Shown: positions 41,849-49,579 of the stretch, one piece after another
Layout: each line of letters starts with the position of its first letter
How positions within the stretch are numbered: position 1 is the stretch's first letter
From: HKCCE3408 sp039183205
Lineage (GTDB): Bacteria; Pseudomonadota; Alphaproteobacteria; Rhodobacterales; Rhodobacteraceae
Direction: 5' to 3'
Length of the DNA stretch: 64,000 nt
NCBI GenBank assembly: GCA_039183205.1
Contig: JBCDBR010000008.1
Coordinates: 49,233-113,232 of the forward strand
The notes under the pieces: model-generated
The model's input: only the letters and a program-made list of their open reading frames with translations
What the model was told of the DNA's origin: nothing
The model's database searches: none
Program-made: the position numbers and the translations under genes

Positions 41849-42567
41849 GCCTTTAGCGCCGGATCATCGGTGACCCGGATCGCTTGGGTCAGCGCAGAAA
41901 GACGAACGCGTTGTCGACCGGTTTCATCGAAATTTTCCGGCGACAGCCACGCATCGAATGCAGCACGGAGGCGCGGCCATTCCTGATCAATCGCGGCGAA
42001 CCAGGCGGTGTCGCGGTTTCGCCCCTTTACGATGGTCGCCTGACGGAAGACGCCCTCATAACTCAAACCCAGCCGTTCAGCCGCACGGCGCGACGCTAAA
42101 TTGAGCGCATTGCACTTCCATTCATAGCGACGATAGCCAGCCTCGAACGCCCATCGCATCATCAGCGCCATGGCATCGGTTGCCGCCCGCCGCCGTTGCA
42201 ACGCGGGCGAAAAGGTAATGTAGCCGACCTCGATCGAGCCGGCCTCCGGCGCGATACGCAGAAAGCTCGCCACACCCGCCAATTGGCCAGTTTCAAGGTC
42301 GGTGATCGCATAGAACAGGGGATCGCTGCTGTCCTCGACAGATCGAACCCAAGCAACATACGCCGCCGGCGTCGCGAACGGACCGGTCGGCATGTAGTCC
42401 CACAATCGGTCATCACAGGCAAAGGCCGCGTGGAGACCTGCACCATGCTGATGCGCATTGAGTTTGTCCAACCGCGCATAACGGCCGGTCATCGCCTGCC
42501 CAGATGGGCGCGGCGGCGGCACAAAATCTCGCACATACGCACCAAGCTGCGCGTATTCCTCGGTCAT
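41845..42567 (-). CDS. GNAT N-acetyltransferase (RimJ/RimL-like)
   Basis: A 240-residue acetyltransferase of the RimJ/RimL-like group often annotated as GNAT family protein in alphaproteobacteria. Features include TGRYARLDKLN, the acetyl-CoA region VGYITFSPALQRRRAATDAMALMM and YEWKCNALNLASRRAAERLGLSYEG. ATG 42567 has GGGAGGG 5 bases upstream; the longer frame to 42603 lacks such a site. The substrate is unknown, possibly a protein N-terminus or an amine/aminoglycoside-like compound. It is divergent from the MT-A70 gene, 74 bases apart. Confidence 0.88.
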   Translation of the reverse strand: MTEEYAQLGAYVRDFVPPPRPSGQAMTGRYARLDKLNAHQHGAGLHAAFACDDRLWDYMPTGPFATPAAYVAWVRSVEDSSDPLFYAITDLETGQLAGVASFLRIAPEAGSIEVGYITFSPALQRRRAATDAMALMMRWAFEAGYRRYEWKCNALNLASRRAAERLGLSYEGVFRQATIVKGRNRDTAWFAAIDQEWPRLRAAFDAWLSPENFDETGRQRVRLSALTQAIRVTDDPALKA

Positions 42568-42641
42568 CGTGCCCTCCCTTTTGCCGCAGCGCACCATTCC
42601 CAAATGGACAAGCCAAAGCCGCAGAGACTATATCTTGAGGG

Positions 42642-43274
42642 ATGGAGCAAGACCCTTCTCAAGACCTGCATAGGTTTCTCAATGGCCAGCATTTCGGCAC
42701 CGTCCTGGCTGACCCGCCATGGCGCTTTGCAAACCGCACCGGAAAGGTCGCGCCGGAACATCGTCGCCTGGCACGTTATCCGACGCTAACGCTGGATGAA
42801 ATTTGCGCTTTGCCGGTGTCCGCTCACCTGTCGGACCGTGCCCATTGCTATTTATGGGTGCCGAACGCGCTTTTGCCGGAAGGGCTCGCGGTTTTGGCGG
42901 CGTGGGGCTTTCAGTACAAATCCAATATCGTTTGGCACAAGGTGCGCAAAGATGGTGGGTCGGACGGGCGCGGTGTCGGGTTTTATTTCCGCAACGTGAC
43001 GGAGCTTTTGCTCTTTGGCACGAAGGGCAAAGATGCGCGGACGCTGCCGCCCGGGCGACGGCAGGTCAACATGTTGCAAACGCGCAAACGCGAGCATTCG
43101 CGCAAACCCGACGAACAATACGCCTTGATCGAGGATTGTTCCTGGGGCCCGTATTTGGAACTTTTTGGCCGCGGATTGCGTCCGGGCTGGACGGTTTGGG
43201 GCAATCAAGCCGACGCCGATTACAAACCCGATTGGCAGACCTACGCCTATAATTCCGGCCTGGTCGCCGAATGA
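42642..43274 (+). CDS. MT-A70 family N6-adenine methyltransferase
   Basis: A 210-residue SAM-dependent methyltransferase. The catalytic motif is D24-P-P-W27 in FGTVLADPPWRF; the MT-A70 pattern continues with CYLWVPNALLPEGLAVLAAWGF, NIVWHKVRKDG and GFYFRNVTELLLFGTKG, and near the C-terminus GPYLELFGRGLRPGWTVWGNQ. Bacterial members methylate adenine N6 in DNA. The stop lies 4 bases from the stop of a convergent BglII/BstYI-like endonuclease gene, so it is probably the protective methylase of a restriction-modification pair. The site specificity cannot be read from the sequence. Confidence 0.9.
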   Translation: MEQDPSQDLHRFLNGQHFGTVLADPPWRFANRTGKVAPEHRRLARYPTLTLDEICALPVSAHLSDRAHCYLWVPNALLPEGLAVLAAWGFQYKSNIVWHKVRKDGGSDGRGVGFYFRNVTELLLFGTKGKDARTLPPGRRQVNMLQTRKREHSRKPDEQYALIEDCSWGPYLELFGRGLRPGWTVWGNQADADYKPDWQTYAYNSGLVAE

Positions 43275-43278
43275 CGGT

Positions 43279-44052
43279 TTAGGAAAACAAATCCCCATCC
43301 TCTGACGCTGCCGGCCGGTCTTCGATGACGTGCAGCGGCAGGCCGATCAACACCAAGGGGCACGGATTGCCGACCCCACGGGCCACCCGATCTGCCAGCT
43401 TTTCCCAATGCGTGGTCGAGGGGCCAAATTTGTCGGCAACGAACTGGCGGGCGAAGGCCTCGGCGAACGGCTCTCCACGTGCGACAGCCCGGGCAACGAT
43501 CTCTCGCTGGCGGGCGGATCTGTCCTTGATCCCAAGCGCGGCGCATCCGGCCTCATCCTTGATGGCCTTGTCGGTCAAAACTTGCGCCACCAATCCTGGC
43601 AGCCCGGATTGAAGCGCCTGCCCGCGGGTGACGATAACCCCGGCCGAGATCACCGATTGCCCGTGCAAGCGTTGGAAATTCTCCAAATCGCGGTCAAAGA
43701 ACGGGTCTTTGTTATTCCACTCGATCTCTAGCGCGATAAGCCCCGCTTCGCTGCGGCGCACATGGTCGATTTCGTGGCTCGTACCCTGGCCTTGGGTAAC
43801 ACCATCGACCGTCGTTTCGATCCGAAAGTTATGCTTGCGCCAGCCGCGTTCGCTTAAGGATTTGCGCAGGCGGATGGTCGAAGGCGCCTCACCGCCACCC
43901 CCACCGATTAGCTCGGCTGAACGCACCCGAAAGGCCTCAAGCGCGTCAATCAATTCGGCCGTCTCTTCGGCGAAATCGACCGATAGAATAGCCTCCGCAT
44001 GGTTGAGCGCGAGAATATCAAAACCCGCCGCACGGAGGCTGCGGAAGGTCAT
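43279..44052 (-). CDS. BglII/BstYI family type II restriction endonuclease (putative)
   Basis: A 257-residue protein with the PD-(D/E)XK-like pattern of the BglII/BstYI group: GTSHEIDHVRR with D96, then IALEIEWNNKDPFFDRDL with E109 and E111. Such enzymes cut GATC-centred sites (BglII AGATCT, BstYI RGATCY), but specificity is inferred only at family level. ATG 44052 overlaps the aspS stop (ATGA), so its translation is coupled to a housekeeping gene, and the MT-A70 methyltransferase gene is tail-to-tail on the other strand. The frame is intact. Loss of activity cannot be excluded. Confidence 0.75.
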   Translation of the reverse strand: MTFRSLRAAGFDILALNHAEAILSVDFAEETAELIDALEAFRVRSAELIGGGGGEAPSTIRLRKSLSERGWRKHNFRIETTVDGVTQGQGTSHEIDHVRRSEAGLIALEIEWNNKDPFFDRDLENFQRLHGQSVISAGVIVTRGQALQSGLPGLVAQVLTDKAIKDEAGCAALGIKDRSARQREIVARAVARGEPFAEAFARQFVADKFGPSTTHWEKLADRVARGVGNPCPLVLIGLPLHVIEDRPAASEDGDLFS

Positions 44053-45830
44053 TCCGGCGGCAGCGCGCGCAACCGAAGCTCCATCATTTGCTCTGGGCTC
44101 GGTTCTGATGGGGCACCCATCATTAGGTCTTCTGCGCGCTGGTTCATTGGAAACAGCATCACTTCACGAATATTGGCGGTGTTGGCCAGCAACATCACCA
44201 CCCGGTCGATCCCCAAGGCACAGCCGCCATGGGGTGGCGCGCCATATTGGAACGCGGTGTAAAGCCCGCCAAAGCGCGCAATCACTTCGTCTTCACCATA
44301 ACCGGCGATTTCAAACGCCTTTAGCATGATCTCCGGTTTGTGGTTCCGGATCGCACCAGAGACCAGCTCGTAGCCGTTGCAAGCGAGGTCATACTGAAAC
44401 CCTTTGACCGACAGCGGATCGCCCTCAAGCGCCTCCAGCCCGCCTTGCGGCATGGAAAACGGGTTGTGCTCGAAATCGATATGGCCGGTCTCGGCGTCCT
44501 TTTCATAGATCGGGAAATCCACGATCCAGGCAAAGGCAAATCTGGTGTCATCGATCAAACCCAATTGGTCGCCAATTTCGGTGCGAGCCCGGCCGGCAAC
44601 AGCTTCGAAATCGCTGGGTTTTCCGGCTAGGAAAAACGCTGCATCCCCGGCGTTGAGCCCAAGCTGCTGGCGGATCGCCTCGGTGCGCTCAGGCCCGATA
44701 TTTTTGGCCAGCGGACCGGCGGGTTCCACACCGTTTTCCGCCGCGCGCCAAAAGATATAGCCCATGCCCGGCAAGCCCTGCCCTTGGGCCCAGGCATTCA
44801 TCCGGTCGCAGAATTTCCGACTGCCGCCCGTGGGGGCCGGGATGGCGCGAACTTCGGTGCCATCCTGTTCCAAGATCTTGGCGAAGATCGCAAACCCACC
44901 GGCCGCGAAATGCTCCGACACTGTTTGCATCTTGATCGGGTTGCGCAGGTCCGGCTTGTCCGTGCCATAGCGCGCCATCGCCTCGACATAGGGAATTTGC
45001 GGCCAGCTATTCGGCGCATCGACCGATTTGCCGCCGCCAAATTCTTGAAACACGCCCGCGATGACCGGGGCGACCGTGTCAAACACATCCTGCTGTTCGA
45101 CAAAGCTCATCTCGAGGTCGAGTTGGTAAAAATCCGTGGGCGAACGGTCCGCGCGCGGATCTTCGTCGCGGAAACAGGGCGCAATTTGGAAATACTTATC
45201 GAAACCCGACATCATCAGCAGTTGTTTGAATTGCTGCGGCGCCTGCGGCAGCGCATAGAATTTTCCCGGATGCAGACGTGAAGGCACCAGAAAATCGCGC
45301 GCACCTTCGGGGCTGGAGGCGGTGATGATGGGCGTTTGGTATTCGCGAAACCCGATCCCCCACATGCGCTGCCGGATCGACGCGATCACATCCGACCGCA
45401 AGGCCATATTGGTTTGCATCTGTTCGCGCCGCAGGTCGAGATATCGGTAACGCAGTCGCGTCTCTTCGGGGTAGTCCTGGTCGCCAAAGACCGGCAGCGG
45501 CAATTCGACCGCCGCGCCAAGTACCTCCATATCGCGAATAAAGACCTCGATTTCTCCGGTGGGCAGGTTCGGGTTCACCAGCGTTGCATCGCGTTCCAGG
45601 ACGTTGCCGTCGATCCGAATGCACCATTCAGCGCGCACCTTCTCCAGTTCGGCAAAAACCGGACTATCCCCGTCGGCGATCACTTGCGTGATGCCGTAAT
45701 GGTCGCGCAAATCAATAAACAGCACGCCGCCATGGTCGCGGACCCGATGCACCCAGCCGGACAGCCGCACGGTCTGGCCGACATTGGCTTTGGTCAGATC
45801 AGCGCAGGTATGGCTGCGATAGGCGTGCAT
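44049..45830 (-). CDS. aspS: Aspartyl-tRNA synthetase
   Basis: A 593-residue class II synthetase for tRNA-Asp. It begins MHAYRSHTCADLTKANVGQTVRLSGWVHRVRDHGGVLFIDLRDHYG (OB anticodon domain; parts GWVHRVRDHGGVLFIDLRD), with motif 2 FRDEDPRADRSPTDFYQLDLEM and motif 3 GCALGIDRVVML. The length and GAD insertion domain indicate the bacterial type. Whether it is discriminating depends on the presence of gatCAB, which lie outside the window. The stop is coupled to the downstream restriction endonuclease gene. Confidence 0.97.
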   Translation of the reverse strand: MHAYRSHTCADLTKANVGQTVRLSGWVHRVRDHGGVLFIDLRDHYGITQVIADGDSPVFAELEKVRAEWCIRIDGNVLERDATLVNPNLPTGEIEVFIRDMEVLGAAVELPLPVFGDQDYPEETRLRYRYLDLRREQMQTNMALRSDVIASIRQRMWGIGFREYQTPIITASSPEGARDFLVPSRLHPGKFYALPQAPQQFKQLLMMSGFDKYFQIAPCFRDEDPRADRSPTDFYQLDLEMSFVEQQDVFDTVAPVIAGVFQEFGGGKSVDAPNSWPQIPYVEAMARYGTDKPDLRNPIKMQTVSEHFAAGGFAIFAKILEQDGTEVRAIPAPTGGSRKFCDRMNAWAQGQGLPGMGYIFWRAAENGVEPAGPLAKNIGPERTEAIRQQLGLNAGDAAFFLAGKPSDFEAVAGRARTEIGDQLGLIDDTRFAFAWIVDFPIYEKDAETGHIDFEHNPFSMPQGGLEALEGDPLSVKGFQYDLACNGYELVSGAIRNHKPEIMLKAFEIAGYGEDEVIARFGGLYTAFQYGAPPHGGCALGIDRVVMLLANTANIREVMLFPMNQRAEDLMMGAPSEPSPEQMMELRLRALPPE

Positions 45831-45938
45831 GGGGGCAATTCCTTTGTCAGATTGGCAGCGCGGTCAAACCGTGCGCGCCTTCCGAAGTCAAGCCGGCTTT
45901 TTGCGTGGCCAAGGCGCAGCGGGCGGCGCACGTACCGA

Positions 45939-46751
45939 TCAGCGGCAGGCCAGCGCCGCAGCAATGGCCTCCGTCGAAAACGGCGCAACCGGTGCGCCGA
46001 TGATTGCGCCGTTTTCCATCCGCGCAACCATGACCTGCGTCCAACCTGCGTCGGCTATGACCATTTCCGGCCCAGCCCCGCAATTCCGCACGCCGCCGGT
46101 GATAAAGTCTTCGCCGATGCGATGGTTTGAAAATCCACCCGCCGAAGCGATCTCGCGCAACGCACCTGCCTCAAAGGTCCAAACGCGCAAGGTCCGGGCC
46201 AGATGCGGACGGTCGACATAAGCGATATCCATCAACCCATCAGCATTGAAATCCGCCACGCCAATGGGCGCGAGCCAACGGTTCGGGCGGCCGATATAAG
46301 GTGTTGCGGCGATGAGCTGGAAGGTTTCGTTCGCAGGATCGGGCCCGTAAATGGCCAGTTGGGCGCCAAAGTTTCGGTGCGACCGGATTGTGATGATCTC
46401 GGCGGACCCATCGCCGTCCAAATCCGCAAGGCGCGGGGCCAGGTCTTCAAAAACATGCACCGCCTCCAAGCGGAGCGACATCTCGGCATCGGCTGTCCGT
46501 CCAGTCAGGCGCGTGGGCTCCCATGTGTCTCCCAGGACACCATGCGGATAACGCTGCGTCCCATCCCGGTCCGTGACACAGAAAAGACCCCCTAGCGTTT
46601 CAGGCTGAGCAGCCGTTCCCATTCCTGGTTCCAGACATGGACCGGTCTGGGCGTTGGTCCCCGCCCCGCCGGCCACAAGCGCCAAGGCCAACAATCCGCC
46701 GCGGGCAAAACCGCGCCACAGGCGATGCGCCCGACGCGGCGCCCTGCTCAA
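45939..46751 (-). CDS. FG-GAP/VCBS repeat-containing exported protein
   Basis: A 270-residue protein with a signal peptide (~10-34, ARGGLLALALVAGGAGTNAQ) and FG-GAP/VCBS-type repeats: LADLDGDGSAEIITIRSH and GVADFNADGLMDIAYVDRPH, with the D-x-D-x-D-G calcium loops of a beta-propeller. It is probably periplasmic. The start is TTG 46751, which overlaps the ferredoxin stop in TTGA; no ATG precedes the signal peptide. The function is unknown. Upstream coupling to a ferredoxin gene is conserved in related genomes as far as I recall, but no functional link is evident. Confidence 0.8.
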   Translation of the reverse strand: MSRAPRRAHRLWRGFARGGLLALALVAGGAGTNAQTGPCLEPGMGTAAQPETLGGLFCVTDRDGTQRYPHGVLGDTWEPTRLTGRTADAEMSLRLEAVHVFEDLAPRLADLDGDGSAEIITIRSHRNFGAQLAIYGPDPANETFQLIAATPYIGRPNRWLAPIGVADFNADGLMDIAYVDRPHLARTLRVWTFEAGALREIASAGGFSNHRIGEDFITGGVRNCGAGPEMVIADAGWTQVMVARMENGAIIGAPVAPFSTEAIAAALACR

Positions 46752-47068
46752 ATCTGCTTTTCCGGCATCTGCACGACAAGGCCATCCAACGCGTCGGTCA
46801 CCTTCAGCTGACAGGTCAGACGCGAGGTGCTGTTGGGCTCATAAGCGAATTCCAGCATATCCTCTTCCATCGGATCGATGGCAGGCAGTTTCTCGACCCA
46901 ATCGGCATGGATATAGACGTGGCAAGTCGAACAGGCACAGGCGCCACCGCAATCGGCTTCAATGCCTGGAATGTTGTTGTCGCGCGCGCCTTCCATCACG
47001 GTAAGGCCTTGGGCCACCTCCACAACATGTTCGGTCCCGTTAAATTCGACATAGGTGATCTTCGGCAT
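46748..47068 (-). CDS. [2Fe-2S] ferredoxin
   Basis: A 106-residue adrenodoxin/FdxB-type ferredoxin. The cluster ligands are C40-X5-C46-X2-C49 and C86 (EADCGGACACSTCH ... SRLTCQLKV), and TYVEFNGTEHVVEVAQG and YEPNSTSRLTCQL are typical of this class. It carries electrons to P450-type or Fe-S biosynthetic enzymes. ATG 47068 follows CGAAGA; the earlier in-frame start at 47086 adds 6 basic residues. The gene is divergent from an SOS-boxed dnaE2 remnant; the box lies 85 bases upstream of this start. Confidence 0.95.
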   Translation of the reverse strand: MPKITYVEFNGTEHVVEVAQGLTVMEGARDNNIPGIEADCGGACACSTCHVYIHADWVEKLPAIDPMEEDMLEFAYEPNSTSRLTCQLKVTDALDGLVVQMPEKQI

Positions 47069-47152
47069 TCTTCGCCCTTTTGCCATCGTTTAGAAGCGTA
47101 GGTAACGCGCAGGGCCGGGGCTTTCCAGACCCGCTTGCATCATTGCACAAAC

Positions 47153-47167
47153 GTTCTATTTTTGTTC
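47153..47167. promoter_or_regulatory. LexA (SOS) box immediately before dnaE2 remnant
   Basis: GTTC-TATTTTT-GTTC is a perfect GTTC-N7-GTTC LexA box. It ends 2 bases before the ATG at 47170, so a LexA-bound promoter would give a nearly leaderless message. Chance expectation for the 8 fixed bases is about two per 64 kb on both strands; its position before a DnaE2-derived ORF supports it as genuine. Confidence 0.7.
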
Positions 47168-47169
47168 TT

Positions 47170-47553
47170 ATGACCCCAACCTCGCCCCCCTGGCCCCGTC
47201 CGCCGATGGTACTGCCGAACCATATGTTGGATCTGCCATCGCAAAATGCGCGCGTTGCGGTGGCGGGGCTTGTCCTGGTCCGGCAACGGCCGGGCACCGC
47301 GAAGGGTGTGATCTTTGTGACGCTCGAAGATGAATTCGGCATCGTCAATGTGATCATTTGGCAAAAGATCTATCTCGCCTTCCGCCGCGCCGTGATTGCC
47401 GGCCGCATGCTTAAGGTGCGCGGCATTTTGCAGCGCCAATCTGGTGTGACACATGTCATTGCGGAGCATGTGGAGGATATCTCCCACATGCTTGATGCAT
47501 TGCTTGTGGAGGCCCATCAGGAGCCGCGATACGCAGACGGGCCAAGCCGCTAG
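47170..47553 (+). pseudogene. C-terminal OB-fold remnant of error-prone DNA polymerase DnaE2 (intact 127-codon ORF)
   Basis: This ORF encodes 127 residues of which ~28-105 match only the C-terminal nucleic-acid-binding OB domain of DnaE2: VAGLVLVRQRPGTAKGVIFV, TLEDEFGIVNVIIWQKI and GRMLKVRGILQRQSGVTHVI. The polymerase, PHP and finger domains (~950 residues) are absent, and the usual end of DnaE2 (a PRDVRIIPKSRDFH-like tail) is also missing; residues 1-26 are unrelated. The frame is open throughout and starts 2 bases after a perfect SOS box, so it may be expressed rather than dead. No Shine-Dalgarno is visible; ATG 47206 is an alternative start. It could be a decayed dnaE2 or a repurposed single-strand-binding protein. 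Confidence 0.65.
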
Positions 47554-47688
47554 GCGCGCCCTGCCATAGGCGCCGCAACGGATCAAACAGGTCAGATCAA
47601 ACCCGACAACACCGAAACGGCCATGCGCCAAAATATGGCGTTCTACGCGCGACCGGCAGAAGACCGCGCGGGCATGCCCAACGCCACG

Positions 47689-49215
47689 CTATTCTGTGGC
47701 CGCTTCCTCTTCGATCGAAAGGGCGACAAATCGCGGATTACCGCCGCGACGGATCAGCAAGAGCATGCTTTTCTGGCCCGCATCCTGTGCGTCGGCGACC
47801 CGCGTTGCAAAGGCATCAACCGTTCCAATCGGCTCCTGGCCAGCCTCGGTAATCACATCGCCGGCCACCAGGCCCTTCGCGGCCGCATCGCTTGCCGGAT
47901 CAACATCTTCGATCAACAGACCCTCGGTTGTCGCATCGATGCCCAATTGCGTGCGCAGCTCATCGGTCAGCGGAGTCAGCGACATGCCCAGCACGTTGCC
48001 CGTCGCCGGGGCTGGCAAGGGCGCCTCGGGCGCCGCACTCGCACTGGCCGATTCGGCCGTCTCACGTCGGCCGAGCGTGACCAAAATTGTCTGCGTCTCG
48101 CCTTCGCGGAACACCAGCATGCGAACGGTTTCGCCAACACCTGAATTGCCCACGATGCGCACCAATTCCCGCGTATCTTGGATGTCCGTGCCATCAAACG
48201 CTAGGATCACGTCGCCCACTTCGATCCCGGCTTCGAGTGCCGGGCCTGTTGGCACATCGGTGACCAACGCGCCGCGTGCCTCGGCCAGCGCTAAGCCCTC
48301 GGCGATGTCTGGCGTGACATCCTGGATGCGCACGCCCAGCCAGCCGCGGCGCGTTTCACCGAATTCCCGAAGTTGATCGACAACACCGGTCACAACATTA
48401 GAGGCCATGGAAAACCCGATCCCGATCGAGCCGCCATTGGGGCTGAGGATAGCGGTGTTCACGCCGATCACCTCACCATCGAGGTTAAACAGCGGGCCAC
48501 CCGAATTGCCGCGATTGATCGCCGCATCGGTTTGGATGAAATCGTCATAGGTGCCGCTCAGCGCACGTTCACGCGCGGACACGATGCCGACTGAGACGGA
48601 AAAGCCTTGGCCCAGCGGGTTGCCGACCGCCATGACCCAATCGCCCACGCGCGCAGCATCGCTGTTGCCAAAGGGCACGAAAGGTAGCGGTGCATCAGAA
48701 GACACCTTAAGCAGCGCAATATCTGTGTTTGGATCTGTGCCAATCAATTCCGCGACCAGCATGTCGCCCGACCGAAACTCCACCGTGATCTCATCCGCGC
48801 CTTCGATGACGTGGTTGTTGGTGACGATGAACCCGTCTTCCGAAATGACAAAGCCAGATCCCAAGGCCGCGGACCGGCGCGCTTGCCCGTCGGGGTCTTG
48901 GCGGTCAAGAAAATCGTTGAAGAAATCCTCAAGCGGCGAGCCCGGCGGCACTTGCGGCTGCGGGCCTGTCCGGCCTGCGACCACGGAACTGGTCGTGATG
49001 TTCACGACCGAGTCGCCGACCTGATCGACCAGATCGGCGAAGGAATTCGGCGGCAGCGTCTGGGACTTGACCGGCATCGCTGTGCCCAGAATCGCAAGCG
49101 CGACCAGCACAACAATCAGCGCCGGAAAGGTCCTGACCAAAGGATGCTTCGGCAATTTCGACGGTGCAACGGCAATTGCGCGGGCCGGGCGATTGACGGG
49201 CGTTTCATTGTTCAA
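47689..49215 (-). CDS. degP: Periplasmic serine protease DegP/HtrA (Do family)
   Basis: A 508-residue exported protease/chaperone with an N-terminal membrane or signal segment (~28-50), a trypsin-like domain and two PDZ domains (~270-360 and ~400-500). The triad is H135 (VTNNHVIEG), D165 (DPNTDIALLKV) and S238 (INRGNSGGPLF). It degrades misfolded envelope proteins. The start is TTG 49215, chosen because AAGGAG is 9 bases upstream and the residues after it (NNETPVNRPARA) precede the hydrophobic segment; no suitable ATG exists. It lies downstream of hflKC-DUF2065 on the same strand, matching the common alphaproteobacterial order hflK-hflC-DUF2065-degP. Confidence 0.95.
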   Translation of the reverse strand: MNNETPVNRPARAIAVAPSKLPKHPLVRTFPALIVVLVALAILGTAMPVKSQTLPPNSFADLVDQVGDSVVNITTSSVVAGRTGPQPQVPPGSPLEDFFNDFLDRQDPDGQARRSAALGSGFVISEDGFIVTNNHVIEGADEITVEFRSGDMLVAELIGTDPNTDIALLKVSSDAPLPFVPFGNSDAARVGDWVMAVGNPLGQGFSVSVGIVSARERALSGTYDDFIQTDAAINRGNSGGPLFNLDGEVIGVNTAILSPNGGSIGIGFSMASNVVTGVVDQLREFGETRRGWLGVRIQDVTPDIAEGLALAEARGALVTDVPTGPALEAGIEVGDVILAFDGTDIQDTRELVRIVGNSGVGETVRMLVFREGETQTILVTLGRRETAESASASAAPEAPLPAPATGNVLGMSLTPLTDELRTQLGIDATTEGLLIEDVDPASDAAAKGLVAGDVITEAGQEPIGTVDAFATRVADAQDAGQKSMLLLIRRGGNPRFVALSIEEEAATE

Positions 49216-49381
49216 GTCCGAAACTCCTTCATTGAGTTATGCGATCTGCAAACGCCAAAAGGCGCAATCTTCCCTATATTTGATCGCATGGTCCGCGGAT
49301 CAACCGCAGCTCGCGCGCAGACCGTCACATGCGCGTGAAAAACCGCCCGCCTGTATTACGACCAAAGTGGTTAACCAAAGA

Positions 49382-49579
49382 CTACCCCAAAGATAGGGCC
49401 CACGAAACGATAAGCACGCCAAAAAAGACAGCAATAAGCCCGATGAGGCGTCGCGCTTCAAAGGGGATTTGCGCCAAAAGGCGCACCAAGTCGTCCAAAC
49501 GCGAAGGGGCCAGCGCAAAGACCAGCCCCTCGATCACAAAAACCATACCGATCCCCAAAAGGATCGCGGCAAAACTCAC
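49382..49579 (-). CDS. DUF2065 family small membrane protein
   Basis: A 65-residue protein with two helices (~5-25, AILLGIGMVFVIEGLVFAL; ~43-63, RLIGLIAVFFGVLIVSWAL). DUF2065 (YjeT-like) genes lie next to hflC in many proteobacteria, and this one overlaps the hflC stop by 4 bases. No function is established; association with the HflKC-FtsH protease complex is inferred from position. Confidence 0.9.
   Translation of the reverse strand: MSFAAILLGIGMVFVIEGLVFALAPSRLDDLVRLLAQIPFEARRLIGLIAVFFGVLIVSWALSLG

Noticed and set aside
45336..46130. 264-codon plus-strand open frame across aspS and the FG-GAP gene end
   Set aside because: Composition and position are those of a frame shadow of aspS.
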